This document shows positions 21,841 to 31,489 of a DNA stretch of 64,000 nucleotides, piece after piece. Position 1 is the first letter of the stretch. Every line of letters starts with the position of its first letter. The notes below the pieces were generated by a model. The model saw only the letters and a program-made list of their open reading frames with translations, was not told the DNA's origin and did not search any database. A program made the translations under genes and the position numbers. The DNA comes from Galeopsis tetrahit (Eukaryota; Streptophyta; Magnoliopsida; Lamiales; Lamiaceae): positions 22,060,565 through 22,124,564 of the forward strand of contig OY776125.1 of assembly GCA_963675135.1 (NCBI GenBank), given 5' to 3'.

Positions 21841-23223
21841 TTTAATTTTTATCGCATTTATTTGTACCCTAATTATAAAATAAAGATCTCTAAACTTCAA
21901 AATACACTTTTTGGTACTTTATTTTAAAAACATTCTCCAACCATGAAACTCTATATCTCTCTATTTATTATTTTATTCATTTTCAATATATTACAATCAT
22001 TAAATAATATATTTATCTTCATATTTAAATTAATTTATACAATTAAATATTCAATTAGTAAATTAAATTATAAATTAAATATTATTGGTTTTATCAAAAT
22101 CATAAAATGTAAATAAATTTGTAATTTTCAAATATTACTTTTACTTAAATATAAAATTACGAAACACATAATGATGTAAAACGATACATGTGACGTAAAA
22201 CGATAAATTTGTGTTCACTTATTGATAAGTCAGTGTTATATGTAGCTAGGTATAATGTATGTATGTCCGTTTTAATATGTAATGTATTTCATAGTTAATA
22301 TATATATAATGTATGTTTTATTGTATTTTACGATTCTTTTTGTTGGTAATAATAATACAACACAAAAAAAAAAAAAAAAATTACACAACTAAAATTATAT
22401 TATAAATTAGTATAACAATAAAATTGTAATTTAACAAAAGAACTCTAATTATTAATATAAAATTAATTGTAATACAAAATTGTAAATATTAATATTGAAT
22501 AGTAAACTTCATATATATATATATATATATATATTTCACTATTCAAAACTCTATTTTAAATTTTCAAAATAGAGTACGGTTGGATAAAGATGAAACTTTA
22601 TTTTTAGAGTTTAACTCCATTATATAATAGCATTGGAGTTGCTCTTAAGACCCCGTTTAATATGATAGATTAGTTCAAATTAGAAGGTCGGTTACCAAGA
22701 TATATATATCCCATCAAATTTAAAATAAAATTTATATTTTTTTTTTGAAAACAAATAAAATTTATATTCAACATGTAAAAATATATTCAATTGTATTTAT
22801 ACTAAATGACTGAAAGACACACCATGATTCAATGTGAGTTAATTGAAATATTCAAACCTAATTCAAATATCTATCAAATGGAGCCTTAATTTAGTAGGGA
22901 ATATACATTGAATTTTAACTCGGATGCAATTCTTACAATTTTGATAACGTGATTTGATTTCTCAAAACGTTTTTCTTTTAACGATATCATATTTTTAAAT
23001 GATTATATTCTGGTATTTTGTGGATGTACAAACCAAATTTTAAAATCAATACATTCAAAATTTCACAAGTAAACTTTGGGTGTTCACCCATGGACACAAA
23101 TCCGTCGGTAATACTAATACACGAACTTTAAAGTGTAATCGACAATAGTATAAGTTAATTTATTGCACGAACTTTTATCATATTGGTTCATATTGTTGCG
23201 TTTATTTGAGGGGAAATGTATAT
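21841..23223. other. AT-rich intergenic region
   Basis: No gene seen. Contains an (AT)n microsatellite at 22511-22534 and an A-run at 22363-22380. One isolated ATCCGTCGGTAAT word at 23100-23112 resembles the CACTA motif but has no array around it. Confidence 0.5.
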
Positions 23224-23228
23224 ATAAC

Positions 23229-23478
23229 TATAAAGGCTGATTTATACACTCCCTTGAGATATACACTCCCTTTTACATACACTTCTTGATTAGTTTTAAC
23301 TTACCCTAAAAGGGTTAGTTAGTTGTTAGTTAGTTTTTAGTTAGACAGTTATTGTAATTAGTATTTAAAGGGATATTCCCTTTCATTTGATATTCAGAAG
23401 TTTTATTCATTTTCGATTGTAAAACTCTCCAGATTTCTTCATTTCTTCAAGAACATTTCTTAGTTCTTTGATTCAATA
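23229..23478 (+). repeat. 5' LTR of the TA...TA Copia element
   Basis: 250 bp, starts TATAAAGGCTG and ends GATTCAATA. Contains tandem gttagttagtt words and a TATTTAAAGG box (about 23363-23372) that may act as the promoter. Confidence 0.93.
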
Positions 23479-23487
23479 TGGTATCAG
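23479..23487 (+). promoter_or_regulatory. Primer-binding site (initiator-methionine tRNA type)
   Basis: TGGTATCAG directly abuts the 5' LTR and matches the start of the usual plant TGGTATCAGAGC site. The match stops after nine bases (the sequence continues TTTC). Confidence 0.8.
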
Positions 23488-23666
23488 TTTCTTATGGAAA
23501 TTGACATACCACTCGATCCTGTGCTTTTGTTCCGATTGCCACACCGATTCTCACATCGAATTTCATTTCCAATTTCCCCTCTTTGATTGGGGGTTTCTTC
23601 GAATCGCCTCCGCCGATTCTCTGACCGGCGACTTTTTGGTTCCGATTGCCGTTCATCCCTACAGCC

Positions 23667-26600
23667 ATGGCACCAACCGTCACCGACCCCGATTCCCTTG
23701 ATCCGGCCAAGAACCCCTTCTCTCCCCTGGCCCTTCACCAGAACGACAATCCGGCGGTGTCCATCGTCCTCGAGCCCCTCAACGGCACAAATTATGTTTC
23801 TTGGAGTCATGCCCTCAAGAGGAGTCTCAGTGTGAAAAACAAGGCACGATTGATTGACGGATCGCTCACAATTCCATCGGAGGAAGAGGACCCGTCCACA
23901 CATGCCGCCTGGGTTAGGGCGAATGACTTGGTTCTGGTATGGATTCTCAATTCTATTTCTCCTGATATTAAGAAAACCTTAGAGTATTTCTCTCTTGCCA
24001 AGGACGTTTGGGATGAATTAGTCATTCGTTATGCTCTCTCTGATGGCACTAGGGTCTACCATTTAGAAAAATCCTTAAGTACAATTTCTCAGGGCTCTCA
24101 GTCTCTTGTCTGTTACTATAACCAATTTAAGGCTCTGTGGGATGAATACTTAAGTTTTAGACCTGTTCTTAAATGTTCTTGTGGTGCTATGGATGGGTGC
24201 ACTTGTGATCTCCCTAAACTAATGACCAAAACCCAAGAACAGGATGCTGTGATGAAGTTTTTGGTAGGCCTTCATGATTCTTATAGCACCATTAGGAGCC
24301 AATTCTTACTCCAATCTCCTTTTCCTGCCTTGTCCAAAGTATATGGTTTATTACTTCAAGAAGAATCACAAAGAACTCTTAACATTGTTTCTGATCCCAT
24401 TCAAACTGATTCTACTGCTATGCTATCCAAGAACTCTAGATTCTATAAGGACAAGAGAAAACCTATTAAGTGTAGCCACTGTGATGGCATTGGGCACACT
24501 ATTGATAGGTGCTTTCAAATCATTGGCTTTCCCCCTGGATGGAGAGGCCCTAGAGGTCCTCCTAATAAGGAATCCAATAGAGCCTCTAATACTTCCTTTA
24601 GATCCAATTCTCAGAAGGACCATCATATGGATTCCAACCCTCTTTGCACTCAAGATCTTTTTGACAAATTTTTGAGCTTCTCTAAGTTGCAGAACCTCAA
24701 TGAAAAGAAGGACATACACCACCCTGTTGCAGGTACTTCCACTACTCATACTGAAGAAGCACCAACCTCCAATGATCCAGGTATGTCCCCTACATTTCTA
24801 TATTCTGCATCTAGCTCTTGTTTTAACACTGTCAAACTCTCTACTTGGATCCTAGATACTGGTGCTACTGATCACATGATCTTTGATATGTCTTTATTCA
24901 CTACTCCACCCTCTGTAGCTAACATTAAGATATCTTTACCTAATAATGCTATCTCTACTGCTACACATATGGGTAACATTACCATTAATGAACATCTCAC
25001 CTTGTATAATGTGTTATATGTTCCTGATTTTACCTTTAATCTGTTGTCTATAAGTCACTTAACTAGATATTCCAACTGCACTGTCAGCTTCTTGTCTTCT
25101 CACTGTATATTACAGGACAATTCATCCAAGATGGTGATTGATTCTGCTGAGCAAATTAGGGGCCTATATCTTTTAAAGACTGCTCACCCCTCTAGCAACT
25201 ATGTTTCCTGTAGTTCTCTCAATTCTGATTCTTGTAACTTTGATCTTTGGCATAAGAGGTTAGGACATGTATCTAGCAAGTGTTTGTTACACATTCCCTC
25301 TCTAAATGTAAAAGCTGCTAGCATGCACAACAATTGCTTTATATGTCCTTTGGCTAAACAAAGGAGGACACCTTTTCCCTTAAGCACTTCTGTTTCTCCT
25401 AGTATCTTTCATTTGATCCACTGTGATGTTTGGGGTCCCTTTTCTGAAACTTCTATTACTGGCCATAGATTTTTCCTTACTATTGTTGATGATTATAGTA
25501 GATGCACTTGGATTTACCTATTAAAAGCCAAGAGTGATGTTCAATTCTCCTTGCAAAATTTTTACAACATGGTCCTCACTCAATTTGGTGTTAAGATAAA
25601 AACATTAAGAAGTGATAATGGCACTGAATTTATCTTGTCTGATTTTTACCATACTTTAGGCATAATACATCAAACTTCTTGTGTTGAAACACCACAACAG
25701 AATGGCATTGTTGAGAGAAAACATCAACACTTACTACAAGTTGCTAGAGCTCTCCTTTTTCAATCTTCCACACCATTAAAATTCTGGAGTGAATGCATTA
25801 AAACTGCTGCCTTTATAATTAATAGGGTTCCTTCCTCTGTTCTTAAACAGAAAACCCCCTTTGAAATGTTGTATGGCAAACCACCTGATTATTCTATCTT
25901 CAAAACCTTTGGTTGTTTATGTTTTGCCAGTACTTTGGTCTCACACGGGAATAAGTTTGATCCAAGAGCCACTAAGTGTGTTTTCATTGGTTATCCCTTT
26001 GGTACTAAGGGATACAGACTCTTTGATATTGATGCTAACAGATTTATTGTCTCTAGAAATGTAATTTTCTTTGAAAATGTATTCCCCTTTCAAAACATCA
26101 TTTCACCAAATCCACACACTCACTCTTTACCTACTTTGGTTGATGATGCTTTTGTTGATGATGATGATTCTCCTTGTTACCCTGCTCCTATTGCTCACCA
26201 TGAAGTTATTTCTGATTCTCATACTGCACATGATAATGTCTTTCAACCTGCTCCTGACACTCATCCCATGGAAGTGCAACCTTACACTAGACTATCTAGA
26301 TCTAAAACTCAACCTGCCTATTTACAAGTATATGAAACTGATTTGCCTGCTTCTATTGATCATGCTAAACTGAGCATTTCTTCTGCTGGAAAACAGTACC
26401 CAATACATGATTATTTGTGCACAAACAGGTTATCTACACTCCATAAACATTTTATAGCCTCTATCTCCCAAATTCAGGAACCTAGAACATATACACAAGC
26501 TATACTTAATGAGAATTGGGTTCTTGCTATGCAAAGGGAGATTGATGCTTTAGAAAAGACAAATACTTGGACTTTTGTAGATTTACCTATAGGCAAAAAC

Positions 26601-28028
26601 TGTATAGGCTGTAGATGGGTTTATAAAGTCAAATACAACTCTGATGGATCTATAGAAAGGTATAAGGCTAGATTTGTTGCAAAAGGCTACACCCAACAGG
26701 AAGGTGTAGATTATTTTGACACCTTTTCCCTTGTTGCTAAGATTACCACTGTTAGAATTTTATTAGCTATTGCTGTTGCTAAGAATTGGCATTTACACCA
26801 ACTTGATGTCAATAATGCTTTTTTGCATGGTGATCTTGAACAGGAGATATATATGTCTCCTCCTCCTGGTTATTGTTCTACTAATGATAAAAGAGTGTGT
26901 AGGTTGAATAAGAGTTTGTATGGTTTAAAACAAGCTTCAAAGCAGTGGTTTTCTAAGTTGACTTCTTCTTTAACTTGCTTGGGTTTTACTCAATCAAGAG
27001 CTGATACTTCTTTGTTTACCAAACATGATGGTGTTGACTTTACTGTTGTGCTTTGTTATGTTGATGATTTGATAGTTTCTGGATCTAATATTTCCATTAT
27101 CAACAATGTCAAAAGTTTTTTGCATAGTCAGTTTACTATCAAGGATCTTGGTGTTTTGAAATATATTTTGGGGATTGAGGTTTCTAGAAACAGTACAGGT
27201 TTAACTCTTTGTCAAAGAAAATATACTTTGGATTTACTACATGATTCTGGTTATTTGGGCAGCAAGCCATGTACCACACCTATGGATTCTAAATTGTCTT
27301 TTGATGTTAATGCTCCTCTTCTTTCTAACCCTGGCTATTATAGAAAACTTGTGGGCAAACTTCTTTACTTAACAGTGACTAGGCCTGACATATCATATGT
27401 TGTTCAATCACTAAGTCAACATATGCAATCTCCTACTGTGGCTCATCTCACTGCTGTTCATAGAGTTCTAAGGTATCTCAAAAGCAATCCAGGTACTGGT
27501 TTATTTTATCCTAAATCCATTCCCTTCAAGTTACATGCCTTTGCTGACTCTGATTGGGCTAGATGCCCCTTAACTAGAAGAAGTATCACTGGTTTTAGCA
27601 TTTACCTTGGTTCTTCACTAATATCTTGGAAATCCAAGAAGCAAACAACTGTTAGCAGGTCTTCTGCTGAGGCTGAGTACAGGGCTCTGGCATCTACAAC
27701 ATGTGAGGTTCAATGGATACACTACATCCTAGCTGACTTGGGAGTTCACCATTCACAGCCCTCAACCATGTACACAGACAACAAGAGTGCCTTTTCCATT
27801 GCACACAATCCTTGTCTTCATCAAAGAACAAAGCACATCTCGTTGGATTACCACTTCACAAGGGAGAAGATCCAAGCTGGTCTTTTCACTCTAATCCATA
27901 TTCCCACAGCAGACAACTTGGCTGATATGCTTACTAAGCCACTCCCTCCGGCTGATTTTCTCAAACACAAGTCCAAAATGGGCTTGTTGGACATCCATTC
28001 CCATTTTGAGGGGGGGTATAAAGGCTGA
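23667..28028 (+). CDS. Copia gag-pol polyprotein, intact
   Basis: 1453 residues from the ATG at 23667 (good context, AGCCATGGCA) to a TGA at 28026-28028. Domain order: a gag domain with the LNGTNYVSW motif near residue 40; a CCHC knuckle CSHCDGIGHTIDRC near 275; an aspartic protease with WILDTGATDHM near 395; the pre-integrase LWHKRLGHVS; an integrase core (HCDVWGPF, DNGTEF, QQNGIVERKH, giving D, D, E); a reverse transcriptase (RWVYKVKYN, LDVNNAFLHG, CYVDDLIVSG); and RNase H (FADSDWA, SSAEAEYRA, TDNKSA). All catalytic residues that can be read are present and no stop or frameshift is seen. The frame runs through the purine tract and ends 12 nt inside the 3' LTR. Confidence 0.95.
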   Translation: MAPTVTDPDSLDPAKNPFSPLALHQNDNPAVSIVLEPLNGTNYVSWSHALKRSLSVKNKARLIDGSLTIPSEEEDPSTHAAWVRANDLVLVWILNSISPDIKKTLEYFSLAKDVWDELVIRYALSDGTRVYHLEKSLSTISQGSQSLVCYYNQFKALWDEYLSFRPVLKCSCGAMDGCTCDLPKLMTKTQEQDAVMKFLVGLHDSYSTIRSQFLLQSPFPALSKVYGLLLQEESQRTLNIVSDPIQTDSTAMLSKNSRFYKDKRKPIKCSHCDGIGHTIDRCFQIIGFPPGWRGPRGPPNKESNRASNTSFRSNSQKDHHMDSNPLCTQDLFDKFLSFSKLQNLNEKKDIHHPVAGTSTTHTEEAPTSNDPGMSPTFLYSASSSCFNTVKLSTWILDTGATDHMIFDMSLFTTPPSVANIKISLPNNAISTATHMGNITINEHLTLYNVLYVPDFTFNLLSISHLTRYSNCTVSFLSSHCILQDNSSKMVIDSAEQIRGLYLLKTAHPSSNYVSCSSLNSDSCNFDLWHKRLGHVSSKCLLHIPSLNVKAASMHNNCFICPLAKQRRTPFPLSTSVSPSIFHLIHCDVWGPFSETSITGHRFFLTIVDDYSRCTWIYLLKAKSDVQFSLQNFYNMVLTQFGVKIKTLRSDNGTEFILSDFYHTLGIIHQTSCVETPQQNGIVERKHQHLLQVARALLFQSSTPLKFWSECIKTAAFIINRVPSSVLKQKTPFEMLYGKPPDYSIFKTFGCLCFASTLVSHGNKFDPRATKCVFIGYPFGTKGYRLFDIDANRFIVSRNVIFFENVFPFQNIISPNPHTHSLPTLVDDAFVDDDDSPCYPAPIAHHEVISDSHTAHDNVFQPAPDTHPMEVQPYTRLSRSKTQPAYLQVYETDLPASIDHAKLSISSAGKQYPIHDYLCTNRLSTLHKHFIASISQIQEPRTYTQAILNENWVLAMQREIDALEKTNTWTFVDLPIGKNCIGCRWVYKVKYNSDGSIERYKARFVAKGYTQQEGVDYFDTFSLVAKITTVRILLAIAVAKNWHLHQLDVNNAFLHGDLEQEIYMSPPPGYCSTNDKRVCRLNKSLYGLKQASKQWFSKLTSSLTCLGFTQSRADTSLFTKHDGVDFTVVLCYVDDLIVSGSNISIINNVKSFLHSQFTIKDLGVLKYILGIEVSRNSTGLTLCQRKYTLDLLHDSGYLGSKPCTTPMDSKLSFDVNAPLLSNPGYYRKLVGKLLYLTVTRPDISYVVQSLSQHMQSPTVAHLTAVHRVLRYLKSNPGTGLFYPKSIPFKLHAFADSDWARCPLTRRSITGFSIYLGSSLISWKSKKQTTVSRSSAEAEYRALASTTCEVQWIHYILADLGVHHSQPSTMYTDNKSAFSIAHNPCLHQRTKHISLDYHFTREKIQAGLFTLIHIPTADNLADMLTKPLPPADFLKHKSKMGLLDIHSHFEGGYKG
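28008..28016 (+). promoter_or_regulatory. Polypurine tract of the Copia element
   Basis: GAGGGGGGG lies immediately before the 3' LTR, the expected plus-strand primer. It is also translated as the end of the polyprotein frame. Confidence 0.8.
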
Positions 28029-28266
28029 TTTATACACTCCCTTGAGATATACACTCCCTTTTACATACACTTCTTGATTAGTTTTAACTTACCCTAAAAG
28101 GGTTAGTTAGTTGTTAGTTAGTTTTTAGTTAGACAGTTATTGTAATTAGTATTTAAAGGGATATTCCCTTTCATTTGATATTCAGAAGTTTTATTCATTT
28201 TCGATTGTAAAACTCTCCAGATTTCTTCATTTCTTCAAGAACATTTCTTAGTTCTTTGATTCAATA
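28017..28266 (+). repeat. 3' LTR of the TA...TA Copia element
   Basis: 250 bp, identical by eye to the 5' LTR. Followed by the ATAAC target duplication. Confidence 0.93.
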
Positions 28267-28271
28267 ATAAC

Positions 28272-28794
28272 ATACAGGGGAAAAAAAACCAGGTAAAGCC
28301 ACATTGGGTATTCACATATGTTAAAAATGTCAGAAAGACAACGGGTATTCTCCATTATCGTAAATATAGGCAATCGTGCACCGTCAAAAAGTCCTACGTA
28401 CGATAACGGTGAATATCCGTTTGTCATAAATTGAAATCAGTTATAACTTACGACTTATTGTAATAAATGGTCTACGACGATGAGAATTCTCTGTTGTAAA
28501 AAAGTATGAATCTACAACTTAATAGACAATGGACGAAAAATAGTAATTAACGACAATGAAAAATTCATGTTGTCTTTCAACGCTCCATTTTATCGTTTAC
28601 TACAAATATTAATCATCAATCATTAATTATTAAAACATTCATGTTATTATAAATTTATAATACTAATTATTTTCACACGACATACACTGAAATTTTAACA
28701 CATGAAAATGCAGCGATTTGTTTCAACTCAAATAAAAAAAAAAAAATGCATAAGAAATATTAATCATATAATTAGACTCATGAAAATAAATTAA
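28272..28794. other. Region downstream of the MYB gene
   Basis: About 520 bp of AT-rich sequence between the Copia insertion and the MYB stop codon (the MYB reads leftward toward it). No gene; the MYB 3' UTR and poly(A) signal should lie here. Confidence 0.4.
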
Positions 28795-29690
28795 TTATAA
28801 CCATGTTCTAAATAATGGAGGGTCTGCAACAGTGGGGCCCGTCGAGGAGGAAGCCGCCGATGTGCTTCCACAGCCACTCGAAGCGTCGAGTGCAGTCAGT
28901 CTTGCCGTCATAGTCTGTCGGAATTCCTCACTTTCGACGTCGCAATTCAGTCGCTTAGCTTCCTTCTTCACTCGTGTGTTCCAAAAATTCTTGATGTCAT
29001 TGTCTGTTCTTCCGGACAACTTCAGCGCAATCTTCGCCCATCTGTACGTTACAAGAATTTGTTTAAGTGATATTTTTCGACAAAATTACTAGGGTTTATT
29101 GCAAAACTGATCCCCATAAAATTAATTTCTTATTACATTTTTTGTACTTAATTATGCTCGGAAATGGTCATTATGTATGTAAAAAAATGGACGATTGGGG
29201 CTATTATTGGTAAATAAAAAAGGACCACATAATTGACAAGGACCTTAATTATTCCCAGCTGTTTTGCAATAATAAACTGAAATTAATTAATATATACTAA
29301 CTGATTGCCCAATTCAAAATGGAGTTTAAGAATGAGGATCATTTCTTCATCAGTAATATTCCCCCGACGAACGGACGGCGACAAATAGTTTACCCATCTC
29401 AGTCTACAGCTGTTTGCACTCCTCCCTATATCTATATATATATACATACAATTCATTAATTAACATATATATTGTAATTAAATTAAGGGCATGTTACTAT
29501 TTCATTGCAATTTTGATACTAAGCTATATATATATTGAATTAATTAACAACTTTTTATAAGATGTTACGTACCTATGTTACGGGCTATAGTGTCCCAATG
29601 ATGATGTCCATGTATTTTAACATAGTCTCGGAGCTTATCGTCCTCTTCGCTTGTCCATGTCCCTTTTCTTTTGCCCTCATGTTTCTCCAT
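28795..29690 (-). CDS. R2R3-MYB transcription factor, 162 residues
   Basis: Three exons on the minus strand: 29573-29690, 29302-29425 and 28795-29041, with GT-AG introns and matching phases (489 nt). The ATG at 29690 is the first in frame. R2 has tryptophans at residues 12, 32 and 50. The last spacing is 17 rather than 19, so R2 is two residues shorter than usual. R3 has Ile63 in place of the first Trp, then W82 and W101, and ends GRTDNDIKNFWNTRVKK, the typical DNA-recognition helix. The C-terminal 55 residues are serine/threonine rich. MYB proteins of this type bind promoter DNA in the nucleus. The short tail suggests a small-effector or subgroup-specific MYB; the subgroup cannot be named from sequence alone. 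Residues flanking both introns fit known MYB domain order. Confidence 0.9.
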
Positions 29691-29766
29691 TTACAAACCG
29701 CTCAAATCAGAATGAGAAATAATTAACTGAATATTGTTTTGATGAAGCTAGAATAGAGAAGGTCGT

Positions 29767-29777
29767 TATATATATAC
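29767..29777 (-). promoter_or_regulatory. Probable TATA box of the MYB gene
   Basis: TATATATATAA on the minus strand lies about 77 bp upstream of the ATG, consistent with a short leader of about 45 nt. The element is in AT-rich sequence, so the call is tentative. Confidence 0.4.
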
Positions 29778-29779
29778 TC

Positions 29780-30249
29780 CATGACATTGACATATATATG
29801 TTATGTAGTTAGTAGTGGGTTCACGCGTCAATGTTTAATATATATTTATTATATATATCATGAGCGTTGGAAAAATGGTTGAAGAGAAGAAAATGGTTGA
29901 AGAAATTAACAAAAGATAAAAATGGTTGAAGAAAAGTAGCCTAATGAATTAAAGCAAGTCATGACATATATATATATAATACTATATATATTTTATTTTA
30001 AATTATGGATATACGGTACCTACCGTTGTCCACATGCAAATGGTTGAGTACAACTTAATTGAAATTTCCAGATTTTTGTATGTAGCAACGAGTAAAGCTG
30101 CAGCACGCACCTCATTAAATAAATCACCGAATTAAGCATACAAATATTTGGCCTAATTAAATGATACCCGGCCCTAAATAGAAAACTTACTTATAGAAAT
30201 AGTGTCATTATAATCTCAAGTTAAAATCTTTAATATCAAAAAATTAATA
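29780..30249. other. Region upstream of the MYB gene
   Basis: AT-rich, with several TATATATA runs and repeated 'aaaatggttgaagaa' words at 29872-29935. No gene. Confidence 0.4.
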
Positions 30250-30554
30250 CTTCCTCGATCTCCTATTTAATTAAGAATACATACTCCATATCTTTTAGAG
30301 ACGAATTTTAATGTATGAATTGTTTATTATGGAAGATAAAAGTCTAGGGCAATAAAGACTTTATAACTTTATGAATAGTAAATTAAAATGATTTTTTGTG
30401 TGAATAAATGATGACATCTAATGTAATATTGAGATGTTTTGAGGGGATAATTAAAAAGATCATTTACTATTTTAAGTATGTTTTAAGTATGTGTCATTAA
30501 GGGACACAAAAAATGATAAAATGTGTCATTAAGTAGAGGACGGATCGGAGAGAG
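30250..30554. mobile_element. Stowaway-like MITE remnant
   Basis: The left end CTTCCTCGATCTCCTATTTA and the right end (inverse CTCTCTCCGATCCGTCCTCT) are degenerate inverted repeats with TA at both outer edges. Interior noncoding. Confidence 0.5.
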
Positions 30555-30556
30555 TA

Positions 30557-31489
30557 ACATAGCTATAATAAAAAATCATTTTTTATCATTAAAAACTTTT
30601 AAGTTGAGAAACTACCATTACATAATTAATCTATTAATAAAGATCAACTTTTTTGTAATGCACATACTCATAAAAAACGAAATAAAGAGTATTACTAGTT
30701 TGAATTAAAGGAAAATATATAGCTCATACAAAAAAAATTATTAGTTCATGTCGAACAATATTATTAATTTTCAATGTACAAACTCACCTGACTACAAAAT
30801 AAAAATCGTTTTGTTAAAAAATTGTGGATCATATTTAAACCTATAAAAAGTTTATTGTAGATAAATTAGGATAATTTTTTATAAATTAGGTCAGACTTTT
30901 TCCATGTAAAATTCTGATTTGATTCCCCCTACCCCTATTTCTAAATCCCGAATATAAAATTTGTCATTCCTCACATGACCAAAAGGCTGGCCGCATCATG
31001 TGGATTACTTCTAAAATCGATTTCATTTCTATGTGTTATTTTTTAAGTTTCACTACATGTTCTACCACATAATTTTTTAACACACGTTATTGTAATTATT
31101 ATTAAGTTGATTATTTTATCGCTGTGTATATATTAATAATGTAGATGGTGAAATATAAAATGAAAAAAAAAAATACAGATAGTTCCATTCTGTAAATCCG
31201 ATTAAAATTTTCAAGTAATATCCCTCCCATCCACACAACCAAGAAACAGTCATTAGGAATCTTCATGCGGGTTACCAGGAAATTCGAATAAATATTTTTC
31301 GCCTTCATTGGTTTTGCTGAAAAGGCTGTGTGTTTTTACTTTTTCCTTAATTTCTTGTTTCCTTTTTTGTGTAGCTTACAAATTTTAGCGATAGAAAAAT
31401 AATTAATTACTTATTATATAGGTCATTTGACAATAAAAGGTAGATATATAAAATAAAATTTAGGACCATAAGCTCACAATTCGAGCCAG
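30557..31489. other. AT-rich intergenic region
   Basis: No gene, RNA or clear repeat can be supported here. Confidence 0.4.

Larger units (their letters stand above)
23229..28266 (+). mobile_element. Copia LTR retrotransposon with TA...TA termini, very young
   Basis: Two 250-bp LTRs (23229-23478 and 28017-28266) look identical base for base. The element is flanked by the 5-bp target duplication ATAAC (23224-23228 and 28267-28271). The LTRs begin TATAAAGG and end TTCAATA instead of the usual TG...CA. A primer-binding site follows the 5' LTR and a purine tract precedes the 3' LTR. One uninterrupted gag-pol frame fills the interior. Identical LTRs and an intact frame mean recent insertion and possible current autonomy. 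Confidence 0.95.
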
